A DNA stretch of 64,000 nt from Streptomyces sp. Tu6071. Lineage in GTDB: Bacteria > Actinomycetota > Actinomycetes > Streptomycetales > Streptomycetaceae. The first letter of the stretch is position 1. Every line of letters begins with the position of its first letter. The translations under genes were made by a program, and so were the position numbers. Shown one piece after another: positions 37,904 to 45,911 of this stretch. Location: NCBI RefSeq assembly GCF_000213055.1, contig NZ_CM001165.1, positions 3,804,945 through 3,868,944 on the forward strand, given 5' to 3'. The notes beneath the pieces were generated by a model. That model made no database searches and was not told where the DNA came from. It saw only the letters and a program-made list of their open reading frames with translations.

Positions 37904-37967
37904 TTCCGGGCCCATTTCACCGCCCGGTCGCGGGTTTCCTCCGGTGCTGAGCGGCAACCCGCAGGCC

Positions 37968-38408
37968 ATGACTGGAGAGAACCCGCAGACCAAGCACTCC
38001 CGCGACGCCGTGGCCGCTTCGGCCTCCGCGCCCGGGACCGACAATGCCCCGGTGGCGGCAACAGCGTCGGAGAAGGCCGATGCGGCGCTCTCCGTGGCCG
38101 GGGCGAAGACGGAAGAGGCCACCGAGGCGGCACGGGCACGTGCGCGCGCCGCCGGAGCGGCGGGCAAGCGTGTCGAAGCGAAGGCCAGGACGGGCGTGGA
38201 CGCCGGGCGGCGCAAGGTCTCCGAGGTCTCGGAGAAGGCCGTCGCCTCGGCGGGCACGGCCTGGGGTACGGTCCGCGAGCACAAGGTGGCCGCGGCGAGC
38301 GCGGGCGCCGGGCTGCTGACGGTGGCCACTGCCTCGTTCCTCGCGGGACGGAAGTCCGGCGTACGAGCGGTGGGACCGCTCACGCGGCTGACCGGCGGGA
38401 AGCTGTAG
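37968..38408 (+). CDS. Hypothetical Ala/Lys-rich helical protein with C-terminal hydrophobic segment
   Basis: 146 residues from ATG 37968 (MTGENPQTKHSRD). A GTG eight codons earlier is also possible, and neither has a strong ribosome-binding site. Residues about 30-110 are Ala/Glu/Lys/Arg-rich and predicted helical, of the kind seen in small nucleoid- or membrane-associated proteins. Near the C-terminus there is a hydrophobic stretch (AAASAGAGLLTVATASFLAG) and a basic tail. I recognise no family. A parS site inside a 32-bp palindrome follows the stop codon. Confidence 0.6.
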   Translation: MTGENPQTKHSRDAVAASASAPGTDNAPVAATASEKADAALSVAGAKTEEATEAARARARAAGAAGKRVEAKARTGVDAGRRKVSEVSEKAVASAGTAWGTVREHKVAAASAGAGLLTVATASFLAGRKSGVRAVGPLTRLTGGKL

Positions 38409-38426
38409 CGAGGGGAGTTCCCCTCG

Positions 38427-38458
38427 GAGCCCGATGTTTCACGTGAAACATCGGGCTC
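38427..38458. terminator. 32-bp perfect palindrome built around a parS site
   Basis: The parS palindrome is extended by eight matched bases on each side (gagcccga / tcgggctc) and is followed by TT. As RNA it would fold into a 16-bp perfect stem 19 bp after the stop of the upstream gene, so it may act both as parS and as a terminator. Confidence 0.55.
38435..38450. other. parS site, perfect
   Basis: TGTTTCACGTGAAACA at the centre of the 32-bp palindrome at 38427-38458. Confidence 0.95.
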
Positions 38459-38532
38459 TTCCGCGTGCGGGGGCGGGTGCCGAGGGGGATGGCGTGGGGT
38501 GGGGCCGCCCGAGCGGGGGCGACGGCTTGCGA

Positions 38533-38548
38533 TGTTTCACGTGAAACA
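38533..38548. other. parS site, perfect
   Basis: TGTTTCACGTGAAACA, four bases beyond the stop codon of the following minus-strand gene. Confidence 0.95.
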
Positions 38549-38552
38549 TCGC

Positions 38553-39479
38553 TCACTCCGGGCGGTGTTCCGGGCCGCCGAAGTCGGGGCTGCTGAAGTC
38601 GGGGCTGGAGTACCGGGGGCGGGAGGCCGCCTCACCGTCCGCCTCGGGGCTGCTGAAGCCGGGGCGGTGGTAGCCGAGTCGGGGCATACGGGAGGCACCG
38701 CCGCTGCGGCTCGGCACGGGCCCGTCCTGCGCGGGGCCCTCCTCGCCCGGTGGGCCCTCCCCGCCGTGCTCCTGGAGGCCCGCGTCGTTCTGGAAGTGCT
38801 CCTGGAAGAAGGGCAGAAATCCCTTCTCCAGAAGGGCACGTCGCCAGTCGGCGCGGGCCCGCTCCACGCCCTCGGCCTCCGGATCGGGTTCGGCGGTTCG
38901 CGCGCGGCGCGGGTCGGCGGGGAGCGCGGTGGCTCCGTTGCGCAGGGCGGCGAGCAGCAGGGCGACCCCGGCGACGAGGATGGCGGCGGCTGCGAGGAGG
39001 GCGAAGATCCAGCCCGCGGTGAGCAGGGCGTCGCCGATGACGTGCTCGCTGTCCACGAGCCGCAGCAGGTAGCCGATGAGCAGCAGGACGACGGCGGCGA
39101 CCGCGGCGAGCACGGGGGTGAGCGCGGCGACCACGGCGACGGCCCCGGCTCCCGATGCCTCCGTCACCTCACCGAGCGCGGCGGCGAGCCCTCCGCCCTC
39201 CTGCGCCCGCACCGGTACCTCGGCCCTCTCGGTGTCCCCGGACGCGCGTATCCGCAGGTCCTCGCGGACTCTGACGTAATGCCGGTACTCGGGCGCGGCG
39301 GTGGCGGCGATGAGGCCCGCCGAGCCGAGCGCCAGGGCCTTCAGCCGCGTGGCGGGGAACTGCCCGTCGGGGTCCGGCGCGGCCGGCCGCGGGACGGCCT
39401 GGCGCAGGGCCTCGTCGAGGACTCGCTCGAACTCGGGGTGGTCCTCGGGCAGCAAGTGCGGAGCGCTGTTCATGTGCAT
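38553..39479 (-). CDS. Conserved hypothetical membrane protein
   Basis: 308 residues from ATG 39479; a second ATG lies two codons in. The N-terminal 90 residues are soluble. Two or three hydrophobic helices follow (AVVAALTPVLAAVAAVVLLLIGYLL, then ALLTAGWIFALLAAAAILVAGVALLLAAL). A charged region contains EKGFLPFFQEHFQNDAGLQ. The last 50 residues are low-complexity with the repeated tripeptide-like motif SSPDF. I recognise no family. The stop codon is four bases from a parS site. Confidence 0.7.
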   Translation of the reverse strand: MHMNSAPHLLPEDHPEFERVLDEALRQAVPRPAAPDPDGQFPATRLKALALGSAGLIAATAAPEYRHYVRVREDLRIRASGDTERAEVPVRAQEGGGLAAALGEVTEASGAGAVAVVAALTPVLAAVAAVVLLLIGYLLRLVDSEHVIGDALLTAGWIFALLAAAAILVAGVALLLAALRNGATALPADPRRARTAEPDPEAEGVERARADWRRALLEKGFLPFFQEHFQNDAGLQEHGGEGPPGEEGPAQDGPVPSRSGGASRMPRLGYHRPGFSSPEADGEAASRPRYSSPDFSSPDFGGPEHRPE

Positions 39480-40020
39480 CCCCCGATGCTCCGTAGGGCC
39501 AAGGCGCCCGCTGGGTGCGGGCAGAGGGCGGAAGCGGAGGAGAGCCTGCTACGGATAAGGCGATGGTAGGCCGGGGACGGCGCAGGGTAACAGGGTGTTT
39601 CCGGAAATTGACCGGTCGTACAGGGGGACGCGGCGGCACGTGCGCCCCCCGCACGCCGGGTGGCGCGCCCGTCCGGGCAGGCCGGGAGGGGCGTACGGGC
39701 GGCGGGCGTGCTCGTGCGCGGGGCGGTGCGGGATCGCCGTGCGCCGGAGCGGGCACGGAGTGCGGGTGGGTGGGGGTGGTACGGGGCCGTGGCGGGGCGG
39801 CGCGGATCGTACGGGGGTGGTGGCGGGGGCGGCGCGGGGTGGCGCGTGCGGGGGCCTTCGGCGCGGCGCGTGCGGGGCCGTGCGGCGCGCGGGTACCCGG
39901 GGCGGCGCGGTGATGGCCGGGGGGGGCGTACGGCGCGTGCGGGTGGTGGGTGCCGTACGGGGCGTGCGGGGTGGTGGGGCAGCGCGGGGCGTGCGGGGTG
40001 GTGGGGCAGGGCGGGGGGTG
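39480..40020. repeat. G-rich intergenic region with direct repeat
   Basis: The 541-bp gap is strongly G-biased on the plus strand. Just before the phosphoesterase stop, a 24-bp sequence beginning ggggcgtgcggggtggtggg is repeated exactly at 39959 and 39986 (27-bp period). Frequent runs of three or four G could form quadruplexes. No gene is supported. Confidence 0.6.
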
Positions 40021-41154
40021 TCAGGCCGGGAAGGGCACCTGACGTACCAGCAGCGTCCCCGTCATGGTCACGCCGCCGTCCATCGCGACGGCCAGGCGGT
40101 CCGCGTAGATGTGCGGGTCCTCGATCACCGGACGCGGGGTCTCCTCGCCGTCCTCGGTGCCGACATCGCCGAGCAGGTACGGGATGGGGCTGTGGCCGTG
40201 GATGATGCGGGAGCCGCCGAAGGTGTCGAGCAGTTCACGTACCGCCTCGGGGCCCGTCCGCTCGTCACGGAAGGCGAAGCGCTTGGTGAACTTGCGGAAG
40301 AGGTCCCAGCATTCGTCAGGATCGTTGCGCGTGAGGACGTCGTGGATCGTGTCGTTGACGGCCTCGATCGTGGAGCCGTAGTCGAGGTAGGCGGTGGTGT
40401 CGGAGTGCACGAGCAGGTGCTCGTCCTCCTCCACGATCGCGTCGAGCCGGGACATCCACTGGAGATGGACGTCCTGGAGGCGGTCCATGTCCGTCTTCTG
40501 GCCACCGTTCAGGAGCCACGCCGCCTGGAAGGTGGCGGTGCCCGCTCCGGAGCTGACCGGGGTGTCGCCGAAGCGGCGGGCGCCGAGGAGGAGCAGCTCG
40601 TGGTTGCCCATGAGGGCCTTGCAGTAGCCGCCGGCCGCGGCGGCCTCGGCGGAGAGGCGCATGACGAGGTCGATGACCCCGATGCCGTCGGGGCCCCGGT
40701 CGGTGAAGTCGCCGAGGAACCAGAGGCGGGCGTTGCCCGCGGCCCAGTGGGCCTCCTCGTCGAGGAGCCCTTGTTCCTGGAGGGCGGCGACCAACTCGTC
40801 GAGGTATCCGTGCACGTCGCCGACGACGTAGAGCGGCCCGGGGCCGTTCGCGGGCGGCTGCGGCGCGGGTTCCGGCTGGGAGCCGATGACCGGCAGATCG
40901 CGCTGGGTGGGCGTGTAGTCCTCGTCCACGGGGGCCCCGGGACCGGCGGGCGGGGCGGCCTCGGACGGCGTGGCCGCCTCGGGGGCCTGGCGCTCCGCGT
41001 ACGCCTGTGCCGCGTCCGCGTACCTGTCGCCCTCGCCCGGATAGGGCTCCGCCCCGTCCGCGAAGGCTTCGGGCTGGGGCATGTAGGCGGGGACGCGGAA
41101 GTCGCGCACCATCGGTGTTCGTTCCGCGGGTCCCTGACCGGCCCCCTGAGTCAT
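40021..41154 (-). CDS. PPP-family metallophosphoesterase
   Basis: 377 residues from ATG 41154, preceded by GGAGGGG. The first 110 residues are acidic and Pro/Ala-rich. The phosphoesterase core then shows the canonical series GDVHG (residues about 124-128), GDFTDRG, GNHE and the later metal ligands in HSDTTAYLDYGS and IIHGHSPIP. It is probably a serine/threonine protein phosphatase or diadenosine-tetraphosphatase-like enzyme of the cytosol. No kinase partner is adjacent. Confidence 0.88.
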   Translation of the reverse strand: MTQGAGQGPAERTPMVRDFRVPAYMPQPEAFADGAEPYPGEGDRYADAAQAYAERQAPEAATPSEAAPPAGPGAPVDEDYTPTQRDLPVIGSQPEPAPQPPANGPGPLYVVGDVHGYLDELVAALQEQGLLDEEAHWAAGNARLWFLGDFTDRGPDGIGVIDLVMRLSAEAAAAGGYCKALMGNHELLLLGARRFGDTPVSSGAGTATFQAAWLLNGGQKTDMDRLQDVHLQWMSRLDAIVEEDEHLLVHSDTTAYLDYGSTIEAVNDTIHDVLTRNDPDECWDLFRKFTKRFAFRDERTGPEAVRELLDTFGGSRIIHGHSPIPYLLGDVGTEDGEETPRPVIEDPHIYADRLAVAMDGGVTMTGTLLVRQVPFPA

Positions 41155-43133
41155 TGACCCCTCCACCACGATCGCGCCGCTCCCCACCGCCCGGACTGCT
41201 CGGTCGCAGCGGCCCTCGGTGTCGTGCGCCCATCATAGGAATGCGGTGCGGGGTGTGGGACGCATCAGGGTGGTGAATCCCGCCGCACTCCACCCCGGCC
41301 CGGCGTTTTGCGCCGAAATGGCGGGGCGCGGCGCCGGTCCCGGCCCCGGAAACGCCCTGCCGGGACGCGGAACCGGTCCCCCGTAGGGAGTACCCACGAG
41401 GGGGAGGACGGCGGGGAGCGACGCAAGCCCGGAACCGCAACGGGGCCTGAAGCGCCGCTCCGGACTCGTCGTGACCCCCAGTGCCGCCGCTTGCCGGTGC
41501 GCTGCCTGTCTCGGGGGGCGGCTGTGGCTGGGGACCACGGGGCGCTCTGGGGGCGTGGAGACGGATGAAGGTCCGGGGGCAACCGGCTTTGAGGCCACGC
41601 TGCGATGCCACGACGTCGCCACGCCACGACGTCGCCACGCCGCGACGCCGCGACGCCACGTCTCGAAGGCACCTCGCGGGGCCCGTCCCGGGGCCGCGCC
41701 ACCTCTGGGGCGATGTGGCCCTCGGAGGACGGCTGGCCCGAGGCCATGCCCTGGGGGCTGCCTGGTGGGGTCCCCGCCCAGGGAGTACTGCCGTCGCGGC
41801 GAGCACGTCCGTGGCCACTGTGCCTCGGGGAGGACCGGCCTCCCGGGGCCACGCCGCGAGGCCACGCCGCGACGCCACGCCGTGAAGGCATCTAGCGGGG
41901 CGCCTGTGGCCCCGGGAGGGCGGCTGGCCCCGAGGGAAGCCCCCCGGGGTCGCGCCCAGAAGAGTCCTGCCGTCGGCGCGACGCCATCCGTGGCCAGGGT
42001 GTCTCGGAGGGGACCGGCGTCCCGAGGCCACGCTTTGACGCCGCGACGTGAAGGCTTGCCGCACCGTGAAGGCGCACCTAGCGGGGCGCCTCCCCGGCCG
42101 CGCCACCTCTGAAGCGATGTGGCCCCGGGAGGACGGTTGGCCCCGAGGCCGCGCCCGAGGTCGCGCCCAAGGGCAGCCTCTCGGGGTCGCGTCCAAAGGA
42201 GTCCTGCCGTCGGGGCGACAACGTCCGTGGCCACGCTGCCTCGGGGAGGACCGGTGTCCCTGGGGCCACGCCTTGACGTCGCCTTCCGGGCCCGTACCGC
42301 GCAAGGCGCCCTAGGCGGCCCCCCGATTCCGAGGCCGCGTCCCGTCGCCACACTGGGGGCTGCCTCTCGGGGTCGCGCCCCAAGGAGCACGGCTTGCGGG
42401 GCGACGCCGCCTCCGAGGCCACGGTGTCGCGGGGAGGACCGCGAGCCCGAGGCCCGCTTTGACGAGCCCGTACCGCCCTCCTGGCCGAAGGCGCCCTGGG
42501 TGGCTACCGATTCCTGAGGCCGCGTCCCGACGCCGCGCTTCGGGGCTGCCTCTCGGGGCCGTGCCCGAAGGGACACCGCCCTTGGTGCGTCGTCACCCTC
42601 GTGGCCACGGTGTCGCAGGCGGGACCGCGAGCCCGAGGCCCGCTTTGACGCCGCCTCGCGAAGCCGTACCGGTCCGGTGGCCCCCCGGGAGGCACCCCGA
42701 GCACGCGGTCACCACCACGTCGAAGCCGCTTCACCCAGGTCGCGTCCGAGGCCGTACTGCGCGCGGTGGCCAAGGCGCCCGGCCCGAAGCCACGGCGTGG
42801 AAGCCGCCGCTCCGGGCCGCGCCCCCGCGCCGTACCGCTCCAAGTGGCCAAGGCGCCGCGTAAGCCGCCCCGACCACGAGGCCACGCCTCGAAGGCCGCC
42901 TCACCGCGCCTCGCCCCGAAGCACGCAGCCCCCGAAGCACGCAGCCCCCGAAGCACGCAGCCCCCGACGCGCGCAGCCCCGAAGCGCGCAGCCCCCGAGG
43001 CCGCCTCACCCGGCCCACCCCGCCCCAGGAGCGCCACACGCCCCCGAGCCGCACCCCGGGGCCACGACACCCAACGCCGCGCCCCCGGGAAGCCCCCGGA
43101 ACGCCCCTCGGCCCCGCCCCGGCGTCCCCGCCG
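41155..43133. repeat. Gene-free field A: imperfect tandem repeats of 179-237 bp
   Basis: Nearly 2 kb between the phosphoesterase and LacI genes has no convincing gene. From about 41560 to 42700 an imperfect unit recurs, anchored on variants of cgtccgtggccacg at about 41806, 41985, 42222, 42410 and 42596 (spacings 179, 237, 188 and 186 bp). Each copy also has tgcctcggggaggaccgg, gtcccgaggccacg, ggctgcctctcggggtcgcg and ccaaggagtcctgccgtc blocks. From 42700 to 43130 the repeats decay into short cytosine-rich stretches (cccgaagcacgcag copies near 42913-42970). Spacings are not all multiples of three, so long open frames on either strand cannot be conserved proteins. Confidence 0.8.
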
Positions 43134-44261
43134 CTACCCCGCCCCCTCCCCCGACTCCCGTGGTGGGCTCACCGTCGTGCGGGGGGAGCGGCGTTGGGAG
43201 GAGGTGCGGATGATCAGTTCGGTGGGGATGACGCGTTCGAGCTGGTGCGGTGCGCCGATGCCCTCGATCGCGTCGATGAGGAGCTGGACGACGGCCGTGC
43301 CGATGCGGCGCGGCTTGAGCGAGAGCGTTGTGACGGGTGGCTCGGTCGAGGCGTAGACCGTCGACTCGCTGCAGCACACGAGGAGGAGGTCCTCGGGGAC
43401 GCGGAGCCCGTACCTGCGCGCCGCCGCGAGCAGATCCGTGCCGTTGGGGTCGAAGAGACCGTAGACGGCGTCGGGGCGGTCGGGGCGGGCGAGGAGCCGG
43501 TCGGCGGCGACCGCGCCCGCGCAGGGGTCGTGGGCCGGGTACGACTCCAGGACGGGGTCCTGGCCCACGCGGCGGCACCAGTCGAGGTAGGCCGTCGTGG
43601 AGAGCCGGGTGTACGTGTCGGTCGTGGTCCCGGTGAGGAGGCCGATGCGGCGCGCTCCCGAGTCCGCGAGGTGGTCGAGTATGCCGAGGACCGCTGCCTC
43701 GTGGTCGTTGTCGACCCACGCCGTCACCGGGAGGGTGCCGTCCGGGCGCCCGTCCGAGACCACCGGCAGCCCCTGCCGCACGAGTTCCGCGACGACCGGG
43801 TCGTGGTCGGCCGGGTCGACGACGACGGTGCCGTCGAGCGCCACGTTGGACCACACGTCCACCGGGCTCAGGCGTGAGGTCGCCGGCAGGATGACGAGGG
43901 CGTAGCCCCGGTCGAGCGCGGCGGAGGTCGCCGCTCTCGCCATCTCGGCGAAGTAGGCGAATTCCGTGAAGGTGAAAGGTTCATCCCCATACGTGGTCAC
44001 GGTCAGGCCGATGAGGCCCGATTTGCCCGTACGGAGTGTGCGTGCCGCCGCCGAGGGGCGGTAGCCCAGTTGCTCGGCCACCTCCCGCACATGGTGGCGG
44101 GTGATGTCGGGGAGACGGCCCTTGCCGTTGAGAGCATCGGAGACGGTCGTGATCGAGACCCCCGCCGCCGCTGCCACATCTCGGATTCCCGGCCGTCCGG
44201 ACCGTTTGCCCCTGCGGGGAGTTTCGGCTCGGCTCACCTGCTGCTTCCCTGCTGCTGTCAT
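43134..44261 (-). CDS. LacI-family transcriptional regulator
   Basis: 375 residues from ATG 44261 (MTAAGKQQVSRAE); longer readings have no support. The DNA-binding head is complete: GIRDVAAAAGVSITTVSDALNGKGRLPDITRHHVREVAEQLGYRPSAAARTLRTG. The periplasmic-binding-like effector domain follows, with GLFDPNGTDLLAAARRYGLRVPEDLLLV. No sugar-transport genes are next to it, so the regulon is unknown. It is divergent from the HisC-like gene, with several dyads between them. Confidence 0.9.
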   Translation of the reverse strand: MTAAGKQQVSRAETPRRGKRSGRPGIRDVAAAAGVSITTVSDALNGKGRLPDITRHHVREVAEQLGYRPSAAARTLRTGKSGLIGLTVTTYGDEPFTFTEFAYFAEMARAATSAALDRGYALVILPATSRLSPVDVWSNVALDGTVVVDPADHDPVVAELVRQGLPVVSDGRPDGTLPVTAWVDNDHEAAVLGILDHLADSGARRIGLLTGTTTDTYTRLSTTAYLDWCRRVGQDPVLESYPAHDPCAGAVAADRLLARPDRPDAVYGLFDPNGTDLLAAARRYGLRVPEDLLLVCCSESTVYASTEPPVTTLSLKPRRIGTAVVQLLIDAIEGIGAPHQLERVIPTELIIRTSSQRRSPRTTVSPPRESGEGAG

Positions 44262-44825
44262 GGGTTGCCGATAGTAGGGGTCTGTCAGGTGGGTACGGCG
44301 GGTGCATATGCAGACCTGTGATGTCACGTTTCTGCAAGGTGACACACCGTCAAAAGCCTTGTATTGCAAGGAAGTTATCCGCATACGGGCTAGTTACTCG
44401 CCAGTCGGCCGGTCGTGTGCCGGGTCTCTGTGGGGGCCGCCACGGGGGTGCGGCTCACCTGTACGGGCGACGCGCGCCACGGCGCCAGCCAGCAGCGCAC
44501 GCAGATGAGCGTGCGCCCCCCGGCGGTCGCCACGGGAGAGCGCGGCGGGCGGCTCGGTTCTCGTCTCCCCCGGAAGGCGGCCGACGGCACCTCTCCCGGG
44601 AGGCGAGGTGAGGGCGCCCGCGTCAAGGTGGGGGCGCGTGGGTCATTTCATGCGCTGGGCGTCTACCGGGTGCGCCCTCCACGGTGTCCAATATGCGGAC
44701 GGGCGCGTCGAGGGCGGCCCGGCGGCGGTGGGCGATCCCCGAGCCGGCCGGGAGGCTCGGGGCCCGTTTCCCGGGGCGGCACGGGCCGCGCGGGAATACC
44801 GGCACGTACAGAAGGAGGTCCCGCG
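44262..44825. promoter_or_regulatory. Divergent promoter region of lacI-type gene and hisC
   Basis: This 564-bp region has an AT-richer half near the LacI gene carrying three candidate operators: TGCATATGCA (44303-44312), TGTCAC/GTGACA arms 11 bp apart (44322-44344), and CCTTG/CAAGG arms 5 bp apart (44357-44371). The half near hisC is GC-rich with no gene supported. Which dyad the LacI protein binds is undecided. Confidence 0.5.
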
Positions 44826-45911
44826 GTGAGCGGTACGAACCCCAGACTGCGAGCGGTACTGGACGACATCCCGGCCTATGTGCCGGGCAAGGCGGCGGCA
44901 GGCGGGAACGGTCCGGCGTTCAAGCTGTCGTCCAACGAGAACCCGTACCCGCCGCTCCCCGGGGTCATGGAGAGCGCGCTCGCCGCGGCCGGGTCGCTCA
45001 ACCGGTACCCGGACCTCGCGGCGACGGGTCTCGTACAGGCGCTGGCGGAACGTTTCGCCGTACCGGTCTCGCACCTCGCTGCGGGTACGGGCTCGGTCGG
45101 CGTGGCGCAGCAACTGCTCCAGATCACCGCTCAGGCGGGTGATGAGGTCGTCTACGCCTGGCGCTCCTTCGAGGCTTACCCGATCATCACCCGGATCAGC
45201 GGGGCGAAGGCCGTCGAGGTCCCGCTCACGGGCGACGAGGAGCACGACCTCGACGCGATGCTCGCGGCGATCACCGAGCGGACCCGGCTCGTCTTCGTCT
45301 GCAACCCCAACAACCCGACGGGGACGGTGGTACGGAAGGCCGCGCTGGAACGTTTCCTCGACCGGGTGCCCTCCGACGTGCTCGTGGTGCTGGACGAGGC
45401 GTACCGGGAGTTCATCCGTGATCCGGAGGTCCCGGACGGTGTCGAGCTGTACCGGGATCGCCCCAATGTGTGCGTGCTGCGGACCTTTTCGAAGGCATAC
45501 GGTCTCGCGGGGCTCCGGATCGGCTTCGCGATCGCGCACGAGCCGGTGGCCGCCGCGCTCCGTAAGACCGCTGTCCCCTTCGGCGTGAGCCAGCTCGCGC
45601 AGGACGCCGCCGTCGCCTCGCTCGCCGCCGAGTCGGCGCTCCTGGAGCGCGTCGACGCCCTCGTCGTCGAACGCGCCCGCATCGCGGGGGAGTTGCGCGC
45701 CCAGGGCTGGACCGTCCCCGAGACCCAGGCGAACTTCGTGTGGCTCCGGCTCGGCGAGCGCACCCTCGACTTCGCCGCCGCCTGCGAGCGCGCGGGCGTC
45801 GTCGTGCGGCCCTTCGTGGGCGAAGGCGTCCGCGTCACCGTGGCCGAGACGGAGGCGAACGACATCTTCCTGTCGGCTGCGGCAAGTTACCGCAAGGAAC
45901 TGGACCGCTGA
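44826..45911 (+). CDS. hisC: HisC-like aminotransferase (class I/II)
   Basis: 361 residues from GTG 44826, with AGAAGGAGG upstream. Family blocks are [38 protein letters not shown] and the PLP lysine in [15 protein letters not shown], with the C-terminal substrate arginine in [10 protein letters not shown]. It could transaminate histidinol phosphate or, as a second HisC paralogue outside the his operon, aromatic amino acids such as phenylalanine. It stands alone here. Confidence 0.88.
   Translation: MSGTNPRLRAVLDDIPAYVPGKAAAGGNGPAFKLSSNENPYPPLPGVMESALAAAGSLNRYPDLAATGLVQALAERFAVPVSHLAAGTGSVGVAQQLLQITAQAGDEVVYAWRSFEAYPIITRISGAKAVEVPLTGDEEHDLDAMLAAITERTRLVFVCNPNNPTGTVVRKAALERFLDRVPSDVLVVLDEAYREFIRDPEVPDGVELYRDRPNVCVLRTFSKAYGLAGLRIGFAIAHEPVAAALRKTAVPFGVSQLAQDAAVASLAAESALLERVDALVVERARIAGELRAQGWTVPETQANFVWLRLGERTLDFAAACERAGVVVRPFVGEGVRVTVAETEANDIFLSAAASYRKELDR

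Noticed and set aside
40316..42304. Long minus-strand open frame (662 codons) over repeat field A
   Set aside because: It overlaps the phosphoesterase in another frame, has Arg/Pro-rich low-complexity translation, and repeat spacing breaks the frame between copies.
41233..42576. Second minus-strand open frame (447 codons) in field A
   Set aside because: The same repeats are read in shifting frames; there is no ribosome-binding site and no family resemblance.
41460..43130. CRISPR array in the repeat fields
   Set aside because: Repeats are long, imperfect and contiguous, without regular unique spacers, and there are no cas genes nearby.
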